This document shows positions 38,074-48,621 of a stretch of 64,000 nucleotides of DNA, one piece after another. Where the stretch lies: assembly GCA_963942565.1 (NCBI GenBank), contig OZ012691.1, forward strand, positions 12,347,322-12,411,321. Direction: 5' to 3'. Made by a program: the position numbers and the translations under genes. This DNA is from Maea johnstoni. Taxonomy: Eukaryota; Annelida; Polychaeta; Spionida; Magelonidae. The notes below the pieces were generated by a model. That model saw only the letters and a program-made list of their open reading frames with translations. It searched no databases and was not told the origin of the DNA. Numbering within the stretch: position 1 is the stretch's first letter; each line of letters starts with the position of its first letter.

Positions 38074-41009
38074 TGTGTTTTGTGTGTTTTCCAGGTGGGC
38101 AAGCAGTTTGAGTTGCTGAACTGTGATAAACATAAAGGTGTGATGAGAAAACACAAGAAGGAACCTTCAGAATGCCGTCCTGATATCACGCACCAGGTAC
38201 GAATCTTACACTCTGACACCTTCTGGGGCAACGTCTGTCCCAGCGAGGCGTCCACCCGTCATTTTGACGGGCAGAGTGATTAGATAATGATGAAATGGTG
38301 GACGGGCTGACCTCCAAAAACGTCACAAAAGACACCCTATCCCTAGCCAAAACACACATTAAAAGACGGGGAGGAAACGGGAAGTAGCTATCACCTCAAA
38401 TCTCAATGGCCGTGTCCTCCCAAACACACATGTCCTCCCATACACACGGCCAGGCCACCACGCTGTGTAACTGCCGGCCGGCCGTAAAAGCACATTGTGA
38501 TTGTTTGTGGAGTGGAGATAACACTCTAGATAACATGTTGCTGTGAACTGGTGAAGCTTCCTTTTAAAACCCCATGGGAGATAGCAATCCTCAGCTTACG
38601 ATAGCTTGTGATTTGAGCGATAATTGAGTAGGTTGATTTATTGCTTTGGCTCCGGCCCACGGTGGAAGGTCAGAGTAATGAGTGCCAGTAGCAGTTGCCA
38701 TAACTAAGTCCAAACAACTGAGTCAACATTTTAGTCACTTTATTTGACTATTTATGTATGTATACAACCTCTAGTGTTTGCCAGACGTTGACACATTAAG
38801 TGGCATTAGCGGATGCGAATGGTGTTCACATTGTCAGATGTTAGGAGACGTTTCCAAAACAATAGGCACCAGGCACTTCTAAAGTCTAACTCAGTCATCT
38901 GGAACAGGGACAAAAGGTAAGATTATTTAATACATCACTAACCTGGGGTGCCACCAGGGGGGTCTATAGATTTTCTCATACCTAACATGGGCTTTAAGTT
39001 AAAATCAATGCATGTAATTTATTACCCCTGTCCTAATAAAGAGGTGGCGGGTTGGGGGGATGACCTAAACAAGTGATGGGATCTCATTCTTATGAACGAG
39101 ATTACTGTCACACTCACCGGAGTTCTGCCCAATTTTTTTTTACATAGGAAAAAAACTTCGTTATTTTCAACCCAGATGTTTACCCCAATTAAAATGATCA
39201 CCTATAGAAGAAAATGAATAACATTCTAATAACATACTATTACTACTTTCTGAATAAGTCGAAATCAATAAAACAACTTTTTTTTTATTGATGATAGGCC
39301 TACATGTATCCTTTAGAAATGTCTGGGATTACCCCCTACTGCTAATGTTGGACTCACAACAGGTAGGTGTTTTCCTGTATTGCAAATGAAGTGGGGGCGT
39401 AATTCCTTAGGCTCTGTTTTTCATATATCCTGCAATTATTTGGCAATTCAGCCTATACAAAATATATACTGCCTGAAAGCTCTTAAAATGAGGAAGACAT
39501 TGAAAACTACCCTCTCAAGAGGATGTCAGATTTTAACAATTTTTCTTGGTTTGGCCTATACAATGTGTGGCTAATTTCTTTTATAGTCTAATTACTCTAA
39601 TAATATCTATATATCCTATCTACATTACTATGCTTTTATTTTATTATGCCTATGACTCACCATATCACAGAGCTTTATGGCACTTTATTTTACCAAACCA
39701 ATCCTATTCTTAAGGGCCCTCTGAGGACACAGACGCCGTTGAGTGTACCTCAGTATGATTTATTTCCATTGCACTTACCGTGTATGCTGCTGGTCCAACT
39801 GTCACTCACCTTTTAGGGAGTACAGTATCCTAACAATCTTCGGGACTGACAATGTTTCACATCATTTGAATGTGATTTTCACACCTGACTAACTATCCTA
39901 CTAAAGGGACTTATTGAACAACAAATGAAGTTAACACACATGTAACACAGAACACAAAATCATTTTATTAAGCACCTATATTATGTCACTCATTCAACAG
40001 AAACTAGACGTATTCATAAGACAGACACAGACATCACTTAATGAAATGTCACATATATACAACATTCACACTAAAATGCTACACAGGGTGAGTTGGGTTA
40101 CGACAGGGTGCAGAAGGTAGACTTCAGAGAGTGGGAGCTATATGCATGCAATACCTGCAAAATACAAAGACAGCAAAGGGTTATTTGAGGTGAAATATGT
40201 GCAAGTGACAAATGAGATATGTTCAAATAAAGGAGCATGCAATAAATTATGAAATGAACAATTATGCCTTTGTATTACATTCATATTAGCAAAAGATTGA
40301 ACATTTGCCTTATTTTCTGTCATGATGGTTTGTAAATATCTATGAAATGTAAAATTCACACTGAAAAATCATACGTTTCAATATATAAAATAATGAAAAT
40401 AAGTGCCAGGAAAAGCCAGAGAAAGCATTTCAGAGCACCTAGACCCTCTGGCTTCTGGGGCCCTTAGGCGGGCCCCAGACCCCCGGCCGCAAAGGGCGGT
40501 CGCTCGCTGAGCGACAGCATCGAACGCTCTGCGTTCGATTGCCAGGACACCCTGTCTCCTCCAAAGCACATTTTGGACACCCTACTATCCAAATCCTGGC
40601 TAAGTCCCTGTTCTGGGGGCAATCACATTTAAGTTCTTTATTTCTAAAACTCTTTCCTGAACAAGTGCTATATAAGTGCAGCATAATAGGGCATGTCTAC
40701 CTAAAAGAAGTCTACATTGCTTTTGTCTGTTGTGATACCAGTGTACTTTGTTTGTTCATTGGTTGAAAGCAGAAATGCTCACCTATTTATTATGAATGCT
40801 AGTCTAAAAGCCAGGGTCTGACACTTAGATTTCAGGCTAGGGGGCCCGAAAAGGTCTTTAGATCAATTTAGTGGTCAAAAATACTTAAAATAGGATTTCA
40901 GTATTATTATTTGTACTATTTCGGGCCCCATGTCTGAAAAATCTAGGGGCCCACAGCAAAATCTGGGGGCATATGCCCCTGGGCCCCCAGGAAAGTCGAA
41001 CCCTGAAAG

Positions 41010-41051
<42 letters not shown>

Positions 41052-44000
41052 ACTGTTAATTGCCTGAAATGAATTTTGAGCTTTCATTTGCAATTTTTCC
41101 GCAATTGTGAGTAACGGAAATTACCCCTGCCAGTTCTTACCTTCCTTCCTCCTGATTAGATATGAATGTACTCTGGCAAAAAGTCAAAAAATAGAATAAA
41201 AAATCTGTTGTTGGCATGCTCAATGACATTTCTGATAAACATTTATATCTGGGACGAGGAAGTTATTTTACTGCTATTGTCTGAAAAGCTTGACATTATT
41301 CTGAAATTTTATTTTGTGCTAAAGAATAAACGGTTCAGCTATTTTGACTGTGTGTTTTGACCAGTGACATCTAAAAGTCCTTTAATCCGTTCAAGGCCGG
41401 AGATCTTTACAATTGTTTTTTAAACCTTCAATACTTTTGAAAATAACCTAAGAATTAATCTTAAAATTCACAAAATATTTAAGCAAACTTGTGAGTTTTA
41501 CTTTGATCAACATTTTTCCTTCAAATACTTTTCTAAATATTGATTTTCTTTTAAGAGATGTAGCCAAAACAGTCATCCATTTTTGGTGCTACAGGCATAA
41601 TTGCTTTAAAGGTTTATTTGCTGACAATTAGCTTTTTCACAGAAAATTACTTAGATGGTTAAATCCTTGCTTTGAGGAACAAAGATAATTTAAGATAAAC
41701 CACATCTCTTTAAGACCAGTCAAAAGTTCTCATAAATAAAAAAAATCATTACTTTTATATTACAGTTAACATGTATTGAACTGTTGAGATAAGTCATATT
41801 AACCTTATACAATATCAGGCCTAAAAAAAGAAATACTTTGTTTCCTGTAACGGTCCCAAAAAATAGGGTAGGTAGGTCGGTGAAAAATATTTTTGCATTA
41901 TTTTTTTGGTCAAAAATGTGTGTTTTATGCATGTTTTATGTTGATTGGGAGTTGGGAAGGTGGAAAAAACTTAAGGGTAGGGATTTTATTTGAATAAAAA
42001 CTTGTTAGGGTAGGGTCACAGGAAACAAACAACTTTTTTTAGGCCTCATGGGAATGATTCGGGTGTAAAAAATAATGTTATGCTTGAAATTGACAAGTTT
42101 CAGAATTTTTTCACAAAAAATGGTTTTCTGATGAGTGATTTTTGAGGGTTTTGGTGTCCAAATGACACCCAGATGCCCTGCTGGCTAAGACTATGATTGT
42201 AATCAGTTATCTCACCTGCCTTCTCTCTTTGTATACTTTCAGTGTTTATTAATGTTGATGGACAGTCCTCTGAACAGAGCTGGTCTACTACAGGTCTACA
42301 TCCACACAGAGAAAAATGTCCTCATAGAGGTGAACCCACAGACTAGGATACCCAGAACATTTGACAGATTTTGTGGGCTGATGGGTAAGATCTTTAACCC
42401 TTATGCTGCTGGTGGCTAATTTTACCAGTACAAAATGATGAAAACACCTGAAAAATGACTGAAACCCTGCTATATGGGTACTCATCTGAGAGTGCTCAGC
42501 AAGAGCTATCCAATGAATACCAACATGACAGGGCTAAGAGGGTTATCAAAAATCTTTGCATCCTTGTGCTTTGGACAAAAGTAGCCTCAGCATTGGAAGG
42601 GTTAAAATACTACAAATGTTTTAGAAATAAATAGAGCATATATATCAACATAGAAATGGTATTTAGGCACCACCTTATTTAAATTTTTGGTAAATTACCT
42701 CACACATTTGTCAATTTATTAGGGAACTTTGATGTTTATTTTCAAGATTTCCACTTGCTAGCATCAATATGATTTATGTATTTCATTTTCCTTCAATCAT
42801 CAATAGATAGGTCTCGACTCTATCTCAAAAAGTTACTGGCCCTGTTGGACATGCAAACTTGGTATTTATAAATCAAATGTATCTTTATTGATCAAGACCA
42901 ACACCAAGACCTCAGTGATTAGATAACTATTGTCAGAAAGGAGACAGGAGTGCTGAACAAGGAGATGTCTAATTATGAATGTGTCACCAGCACCATAGCC
43001 TTAATACAAAATGATGCACAAAACTGAAAAATGACTGAAACCCTGGCATATGGGTACTCATCCGAGAGTACTCCGGGAGACCTATCCAATGAATACCAAC
43101 ATGACAAGGATTAGATAGTTTTCAAAGATCTTTGGGCCCTTGTGCTTTGGACGAAAGTAGCCTTAGCGTTGGAAGGGTTAAGAGTCCCGCTGGCTTCTAG
43201 CTGAGAAAGTATGAGGGCACCCTTGATCGTTGGCATATTAACCCATTCACACTCAGAGCGGCTAAAACAGGCCTGACAATTTTGGAAATAATTATCCAAC
43301 AAAAGCATATTTTGGAAAATATTTGAAGACTAAATGTTACTTAGAAGTCAGACAACAACTCTCCTTCAATTTTTTTGTGACTTTTAGCTTTATTCACAAG
43401 TTATTTCAAAAAGTATGAAAGTAGCAGACAATACTTTCTAGAGGAACTGTGAGTGTGAATGGGTTAAGCAGCTTAGATTCAGCCTCGGGCATTGTTGTCT
43501 AGCTGTTGTTTTTGTGGTCAATAAGTAGGGTCACAGGGTCTTAGTAAGGATTTGAAAACTGGATACCAAAAATTGGCAACCTCAAGGGAGACCCCAACAT
43601 ACTCAGCTTATAACCATAAGCATTTATTTCCTAAAATATAATGAAGTTTAATATACATATACAAAGTCATGGGAATTATATTGAGTTGAAAAAAAACAAA
43701 AACAATTATATGTATGAAATGCACATTTTTGAAAATTCCTCACAAAATCTTTTGGGTGTCCTTAAGGTGATTTTTAGGATGTGACTGTCCAAATGATGCC
43801 TAGACACCCTGCTGGCTAAGAATATAAATAGGGTACTTTATTAAATGAAGTTGTCCTACTTAGTCTGACAACAGTATACACTACACTATGAGACTTGAAT
43901 TGGTTGATTCAGTTGATTTTTGTCATATTTTAAGTCACATTTTCTATTATATAAAGACAAAAAAAACTTCAATCACATGCCTAAAATCTAGGTGTCCTGA

Positions 44001-45125
44001 AGGGTCATTTTTGGAGGTTTGGCTGTCCAAAAGATGCCCTGCTTGCGAAGACTATGCTACCGTAAGTTCCCAGTAATTTGGGACACTTTTTGATAATTAC
44101 CGTTTTCATTGGCCTATGTTTTCTGAAAATACCTTGATGTTGTATCAGCAAGATTTACAGCTAGGTCCATATTTAGTAAAATGGTAACTGGCGATAGATA
44201 GGGGGTTGCCCAGATTTCCCATTATTTATCTTGCAAAAATAATTTACGCTAAGAGCCATTCTGTGTGTATTTCAGTCCAGTTGCTGCACAAACTGAGCAT
44301 CCACGCCTCTGACGGGCCCCAGAAGCTGCTCAAGGTGATCAAGAACCCGGTCGAGAGCCATCTGCCCGTGGGCTGCAGTAAGGTCTGCATGTCTTTCAAG
44401 GCGGAGGAGGTTGTCAACCCCCGAGAACTCGTGCCCGACGACGAACCCATCGTGTTCGTTATAGGGGCCATGGCGCATGGTTCAGTAAGTAAAAATAAGT
44501 TCTCTTTAATTTCGTATTAGAATGTGTATTGTTTAGAGATGATGGGCCAAACTTCTATGATTATCACAAGGTTGTGAGTAGGTGAACCCCTGAGAACTTG
44601 TGCCCGAGGAGGAGCCCATTGTTTTTGTTATAGGGGTAAAAAAACACTCTCTGTGTAGCTTATGCAAGTTCTCTTTAATTTCATCCAGTGATTTCATCTA
44701 AGAATGGGTATTGTATAGGGGCCATGTCTTTTTAGGAATTCAAAAGTTTTTGGGGGGGGGGGGGGGGGGGGGACCTGCTATAATAATTCAAAATTCGGCA
44801 CCATCCCCGGGCCCATACAGAATTCGGGGTAAGGCAGAAAAAGAAATTCAAAATTCGGCACCCCCCCCCCCTCCTAAACATCTTCTGCTCCCCCCCCCCC
44901 CCCCCCCCCCCCACTTTTAAATGGCGCTTACTAACGTCTTATTTCATCATTCTCTCAAATATTCTAACTTTGTCTGATTGTGTGTCACATATTTACTCTT
45001 GTCTGTTTCAGGTGGACACAGATTACGCGCACAAGGAAGTGTCTATCAGTAACTACCCCCTCTCCGCGGCCCTCACATGTGCCAAGGTCTGCTCAGCCTT
45101 TGAAGAAAAGTGGGGCATTATATGA
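35967..45125 (+). CDS. EMG1: EMG1/NEP1 18S rRNA pseudouridine N1-methyltransferase, five coding exons
   Basis: SPOUT-class methyltransferase that N1-methylates a hypermodified pseudouridine of 18S rRNA and is needed for 40S assembly in the nucleolus. Coding exons 35967-36089, 38095-38196, 42243-42384, 44276-44484, 45012-45125 total 690 nt, 229 aa; human EMG1 is 244 aa, with a longer variable N terminus. Visible motifs: KRLIVVLE at 26-33, [16 protein letters not shown] at 69-75 (Asp71 corresponds to the residue altered in Bowen-Conradi syndrome), [52 protein letters not shown] at 180-191 and [13 protein letters not shown] at 205-217, which form the knotted SAM-binding region. The basic, disordered N terminus (KRPK) may help nuclear import. 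All introns are GT-AG. Residue 76 is Cys where human has Ser. Transcribed in the same direction as PPP4C, 4.5 kb downstream. Confidence 0.97.
36573..37105. mobile_element. hAT-F MITE
   Basis: A 533-bp element, TAGGGTTGCATACCGG to AGGTAGGCAACCCTA, with imperfect 8-bp flanks TTTATACT/CTTATGCT. GGTACC-type motifs at both ends as in the copy at 16722. Lies in EMG1 intron 1. Confidence 0.87.
37931..38072. repeat. (ATT)n / (TAG)n microsatellite
   Basis: A TAG run passing into ATT with a few ATC variants, directly upstream of the EMG1 exon 2 acceptor. Confidence 0.98.
38095..38196 (+). CDS. EMG1: EMG1 coding exon 2
   Basis: Residues 42-75, phase 0 on both sides: [15 protein letters not shown] and CRPDITHQ. 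The acceptor follows a long ATT microsatellite ending about 22 bp before the exon. Confidence 0.95.
38200..40380. other. EMG1 intron 2, first part; nothing recognised
   Basis: Slightly GC-richer to 38480, then AT-rich. GCCACCAGGGGG at 38950 resembles a CTCF core. No exon, SINE or MITE ends identified. Confidence 0.45.
40384..40612. mobile_element. hAT-A-related end with a GC-rich core
   Basis: The right part is hAT-A/B-like (ACACCCTACTATCCAAATCC, TGGCTAAGTCCCTG). It is preceded by an unusually GC-rich stretch (40450-40535) with GGGGCCC, CGGGCCCC and GCGTTCGAT motifs not seen elsewhere in the window. The left boundary is uncertain. Confidence 0.5.
40812..41005. mobile_element. hAT-C MITE, uninterrupted
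   Basis: CAGGGTCTGACACTTAGATT to AAAGTCGAACCCTG, 194 bp. It gives the empty-site reference for the split copy at 15507. An AT microsatellite (41023-41050) follows. Confidence 0.85.
41380..41615. mobile_element. Degraded pB-2 relative
   Basis: ACTTTTGAAAATAACCTAAG, TTCACAAAATATTT and CTTCAAATACTTTTCTAAAT parallel pB-2 interiors; ends are not recognisable. Confidence 0.45.
41818..42045. mobile_element. Harbinger-like MITE, second copy
   Basis: A 228-bp element, ends GGCCTAAAAAAAGAAATAC and CTTTTTTTAGGCC, flanked by TCA on both sides. Subterminal GTTTCCTGTAAC and GTCACAGGAAAC. Reverse to the copy at 35628. Confidence 0.82.
42060..42195. mobile_element. hAT-A right-end fragment
   Basis: ATGCTTGAAATTGACAAGTT through CAGATGCCCTGCTGGCTAAG; ends 47 bp before EMG1 exon 3. 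Confidence 0.65.
42243..42384 (+). CDS. EMG1: EMG1 coding exon 3
   Basis: Residues 76-122 plus one base: [20 protein letters not shown] through FDRFCGLM. Acceptor CTTTCAG, donor GTAAGA. MITEs lie 47 bp upstream and 13 bp downstream. Confidence 0.97.
42398..42601. mobile_element. pB-1 piggyBac-like MITE
   Basis: A 204-bp element flanked by perfect TTAA (42394-42397, 42602-42605). CCCTTATGCTGCTGGTGG to CAGCATTGGAAGGG. Begins 13 bp after the EMG1 exon 3 boundary. Confidence 0.93.
42985..43177. mobile_element. pB-1 MITE, left end eroded
   Basis: CACCAGCACCATAGCC through GCGTTGGAAGGG, then TTAA 43178-43181. The CCCTT terminus on the left is mutated. Confidence 0.8.
43242..43463. mobile_element. 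pB-2 piggyBac-like MITE
   Basis: A 222-bp element flanked by TTAA (43238-43241, 43464-43467), ends CCCATTCACACTCAGAG and CTGTGAGTGTGAATGGG. Confidence 0.92.
43534..43825. mobile_element. hAT-A MITE
   Basis: CAGGGTCTTAGTAAGGATTT through ACCCTGCTGGCTAAG, about 290 bp. TSD not clear. Confidence 0.75.
43975..44056. mobile_element. hAT-A right-end fragment
   Basis: ATGCCTAAAATCTAGGTGTC then GATGCCCTGCTTGCGAAGAC; the left end is missing. Confidence 0.6.
44057..44250. repeat. Dispersed repeat shared with FLOT2 intron 4
   Basis: GGGACACTTTTTGATAATTA, ATACCTTGATGTTGTATCAG, AAGATTTACAGCTAGGTCCA and GGTTGCCCAGATTTCC match 5160-5340. It ends about 25 bp before EMG1 exon 4. No clear inverted ends. Confidence 0.8.
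44276..44484 (+). CDS. EMG1: EMG1 coding exon 4
   Basis: Residues 123-192, phase 1 in and 0 out: [33 protein letters not shown] and [13 protein letters not shown] diverged copy of its last part lies 169 bp downstream. Confidence 0.97.
44413..44730 (+). repeat. EMG1: 169-bp tandem duplication spanning the EMG1 exon 4 donor
   Basis: Exon text from 44413 (CCCCCGAGAACTCGTGCCCG) recurs at 44582 (ACCCCTGAGAACTTGTGCCC), through GTTATAGGGG. The intron text AAGTTCTCTTTAATTTC at 44497 recurs at 44666, the same 169-bp spacing. The copied donor is lost. Confidence 0.88.
44750..44912. repeat. Facing G-run and C-run with direct repeats
   Basis: A ~21-base G run (44752-44772) and a ~22-base C run (44891-44912) flank two copies of ATTCAAAATTCGGCACC. 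The runs could pair as a stem. EMG1 intron 4. Confidence 0.85.
45012..45125 (+). CDS. EMG1: EMG1 coding exon 5 (terminal)
   Basis: Residues 193-229 and [19 protein letters not shown] then FEEKWGII. Acceptor GTTTCAG. Confidence 0.97.
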   Translation: MDTDYAHKEVSISNYPLSAALTCAKVCSAFEEKWGII

Positions 45126-45209
45126 GAAAGGGACATACCCTAAAATGATAAGACATTCCTAACTAGCTACTGTATATAAGGTATTGGAAACGGTCTCTTA
45201 TGGCCCATG

Positions 45210-45507
45210 CAGGGTCTAAGCCAGGATTTAGAAACTGGGTGCAGAAAATTGGCAATTGTAAAACTTTTGGGCGTCTTATTTTTCAAGGGTGACCACAAAA
45301 TACCCAGATTACAACCATAAATGTATATTTACTTATTGAAGTAATGCATGATATCCTCATACAATGTCATGGAAATCAAATTGATCATATGCTTGAAATT
45401 GACATTTTAAGAAATTCCTCAAAAAGATATTTGGACGTCCAGAGGGATGATTTTTGAGGATTTGGACGTCCAAATGATGCCCAGATGTCCTACTGGATAA
45501 GACTATG
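45210..45507. mobile_element. hAT-A MITE in the EMG1 3' region
   Basis: CAGGGTCTAAGCCAGGATTT to TACTGGATAAGACTATG; flanks GGCCCATG/GTCCCGTG match 6 of 8. The first AATAAA after the EMG1 stop noticed here is at 45601, so this MITE would lie inside the 3' UTR. Confidence 0.82.
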
Positions 45508-45674
45508 GTCCCGTGTCTCAAGCTGCATATGTTTTTAGAAGCTTTTTCTGCAGCAAGACATGAAAGCTGGAGAAATAATAATGCTACATTTTATTCTTCT
45601 AATAAAATACCCAATGCTTACCTACCAAGGTGAAAATTATGGACATGTTAAGAAAACCTTCTCCTTTTTATTAA

Positions 45675-46192
45675 TCCTTCCAATGCTGAGGCTGCTTTCA
45701 TCCAAAGCACAAGGACTCAAAGATTTCTAAAAACATCTAAACCCTGGCATGTTGGTATTCATTGGATAGCTCTGGCTGAGTACTCTCAGATGCAGGGGCT
45801 TAGCCGTAATGCGTCCAGCGTGTCATTTGGACACGCAGAACACTGTTTTTTGACAGTTTGGACACCCAAAAGTTTATGTCAGAATTTGCTGAAGATGACT
45901 TTTCTTAGAAGATAGAAGATGTAGAAGCTGTAGTGTCACTTTTATAAGACACTCAAAGCAGTATCTGGCCTAAAAAAGCAAAATCTGTAAAGGTATAGGT
46001 ATCTTATATCTTATTAGTAGTATGTATTTTGTACCACACTTTGGACACGCAAAAGTCTATGAAACCTCTATTTGGACACCCTGTTTCCAAATATCGGCTA
46101 AGACCCTGCTCAGATGAGTACCCTTGTGCCTTGGTTTCAGTCATTTTTCAGTTTTGTGCATCATTTTGTATAAGCCACCAGCAGCATAAGGG
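45675..46192. mobile_element. pB-1 MITE interrupted by hAT-G
   Basis: TTAA at 45671-45674 and 46193-46196; TCCTTCCAATGCTGAGGC to CCAGCAGCATAAGGG. Confidence 0.92.
45793..46108. mobile_element. hAT-G MITE nested in pB-1
   Basis: A 316-bp element, CAGGGGCTTAGCCGTAAT to ATCGGCTAAGACCCTG, with the perfect duplication CTCAGATG at 45785-45792 and 46109-46116. The empty site is readable from other pB-1 copies (CTCAGATGAGTACCC). Confidence 0.96.
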
Positions 46193-46366
46193 TTAAAAAA
46201 AAAATTGTGTCGTCTGAAAGTTAAGTGAATGATTTATTAATTTTCTTTCAAATGAGCTTGATATGGTGACAGCCACTCAGTGTGACAGCAGCCATTTGGT
46301 GCAGAGCTACGTAAGCATATTTTGGGGTCTCTAAGCTGAACTGTGCATGTGAAGGAGACCTTCAGG

Positions 46367-46686
46367 CAGGGTCTTAGCCAGGATTTTCATAACAGGGTGT
46401 CCAAAATGGGGTTTCAAGAAGACAGGGTGAACAAACCCCCTTACTGAAAAGAAAGTTATCTTACTGACGGTATACATTGACAAATCAAATAATTATGTGC
46501 TTTATTTCTTCAACACATGTTATAGTTATCATTTAAGAATTAAACTTAAATATCTACTTGTAATTGATATTTTCAAAAGATTTCTGACCAATAGACAGGG
46601 TGTCTCCCCCCCCCCCCCCCCCCATAAAAATAGGACTTTTTGGTGGACCATGGTGCCAAAAAGACACCCTGCTGGCTAAGACCCTG
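46367..46686. mobile_element. hAT-A-like MITE with perfect TSD
   Basis: A 320-bp element, CAGGGTCTTAGCCAGGATTT to CTGCTGGCTAAGACCCTG; duplication CCTTCAGG at 46359-46366 and 46687-46694. Contains a C run (46608-46623). Confidence 0.93.
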
Positions 46687-46694
46687 CCTTCAGG

Positions 46695-47666
46695 TATTAC
46701 AGAATTGCTAATCCCTTGTATACTGATACATGCTAGCCAGAAAGACTCAAAATAAACATCATGTGTTGTAACAGAGTTCCTGGAGTGCTGCAGTAGTGTT
46801 GTGATACTGGTATCAGTTATGCTATTCATTCTTCTCCAGTTCCACCTGTGAAATAATATTTGGATATGTACTATTGAAAGTATCTCTGGAGTAAAACATA
46901 AATTCAATCAAATCCTTTTGTGGCGCATGGATGGGTAAGTCTCAGAAGAGAACTGCGTTAGGACGAGTGATCAGTATGCTCATGCAGTTTTAGGGAGAAT
47001 TTTTTATTGTAAATATGAAGCATATATGGGTTGAGGATCGCTGACAGTAAAACAATCCTGTATTAAAGGTGTACTACATATTTTATTACTTGTACAATTG
47101 TGGTCATATTTCAATGGTAGTCAATGATATCAGGCAAGTACTTTTATTCACACTAACGGTGATCTCAACTACCTAATTGGAAAATTTCAAAGTTGCAATA
47201 GTTTTGTAATATATTATCTAACCCCTAACTGTATCCACAGATCCTCTTGTAATAAACTGTCAATAAAGGTACAAGAACAAAAAAGAAGTGATGTATTTTG
47301 TTATTTTTTCCTTTTATAAAACACTGTTGTTAAAATCACCTGTGACTGCCTTATCACAATGTTGTATCACAATTGTCAATCACAGGATACGCAAGCAGCA
47401 GGTCTCACTTAACAGCCTGGACACAACTATTAGCCCAGTTGTTGAAAAGAACAGCTCAAGAGGTGCGTTCTGCGCATACTGGTGCGCATCTTACTCTGTA
47501 AGGTAAACAATACAAGAGCCCTCTTTGGTTTTTGTCTCCTAGTGAGTAGTGACCTCGCACCGACACTAGATTTGGCGAGATCATGTGTGTCCAGGCCTCA
47601 GTTATGGGTCTTATTGAAATTGGCCTGTGACGGCGAATCCATGTGTTTATTCATCTAAGGTTGTAT
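46695..47666. other. Spacer downstream of EMG1
   Basis: No exon or repeat recognised. Two close AATAAA motifs (47247-47263) with a following T/GT-rich tract could be a distal poly(A) site for EMG1. Confidence 0.4.
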
Positions 47667-48081
47667 TAGAGCTGCACTCATCACTCATGAACTCGAGTGG
47701 CTCGAGCCCTTGGGCAAACTCGCCGAGCTCGAGCTGAAATGTTCAAATCGTGAGCTTGTCTATTTTGGGAACACAAACGTAACACAGAGCACCTAACACA
47801 CATAAACATACATAACTGCTTATCACTGTCATGTCTTCTTTATAATATCCAATATATACATTCAAGCAGTGTTGAGTGTTATTCTGACCTTTTAACCTCG
47901 TCAGCACGATTTAAAATTAAATAAACATGGCAATGTTGATAAATCTCCGCCAGTGAATATTTATTTCTTAATAGCTGGGGTGGAAATAAGTATTTTTGGG
48001 GGAAATCGGAACGTCCGTGAGCTCATGAGTCAAACGGGTGGTGAGCTCATGAGTTGATCCCCCTCCGTGAGTGCAGCTCTA
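47667..48081. mobile_element. hAT-type MITE with perfect TSD
   Basis: A 415-bp element, inverted ends TAGAGCTGCACTCA and GTGAGTGCAGCTCTA, duplication GGTTGTAT at 47659-47666 and 48082-48089. Subterminal ACTCATGARCTC occurs inverted at the two ends (twice on the right). Confidence 0.94.
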
Positions 48082-48563
48082 GGTTGTATTGAATCAGAAA
48101 ATTAGAAGACAGTGATATCAGTCACATATTCAATGCGACATAAACATGACTGTTGATGAAAATTAAGTCATGATAGATAGACCTAAAAGATGAACTGATG
48201 ATAGATGTTCACATAAAACCATACATACTTATACATACACACATACATACATACATGTATCTTATTGCTCAGTTCCCATGCTGTAGTGGTGTGCATGTCC
48301 ATGCAAAGTTGTGCTTTTCTAAAAGCTACAGTGACACCTTGGTTGAGGGAATGCTTTGGGACCGGTCCAAAACTTCACTCGAGGTTTTTTTCACACTTTG
48401 AGGCTTTTGCAAGTTGGAATACTAGAGAGACATGACATGAAGTATATACATATATATATATCATGTATATATATATATATAAGATTAGTTAACATATTTC
48501 TGCTTGGATCAGTGCACAATGAGTTCCAAAGTAGACTAGATATAAACTGAACATGCATAAATG

Positions 48564-48621
48564 CATTAGGATCCTGTGTAAATAATGGTATATATACCAT
48601 TATTTACACAGGTTCCTAATG
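48564..48621. repeat. 58-bp near-perfect palindrome
   Basis: Centred between 48592 and 48593; the inner 40 bp (48573-48612, half-site CCTGTGTAAATAATGGTATA) is perfect and only one outer base pair mismatches. It lies just after an AT microsatellite. Confidence 0.97.

Noticed and set aside
37885-38255. Poly-Asn and poly-Ile open frames
   Set aside because: Translations of the ATT microsatellite opposite EMG1 exon 2.
38286-38310. ATGATGA followed by CTGA as a C/D snoRNA
   Set aside because: The second box pair and terminal stem were not found within a normal snoRNA length.
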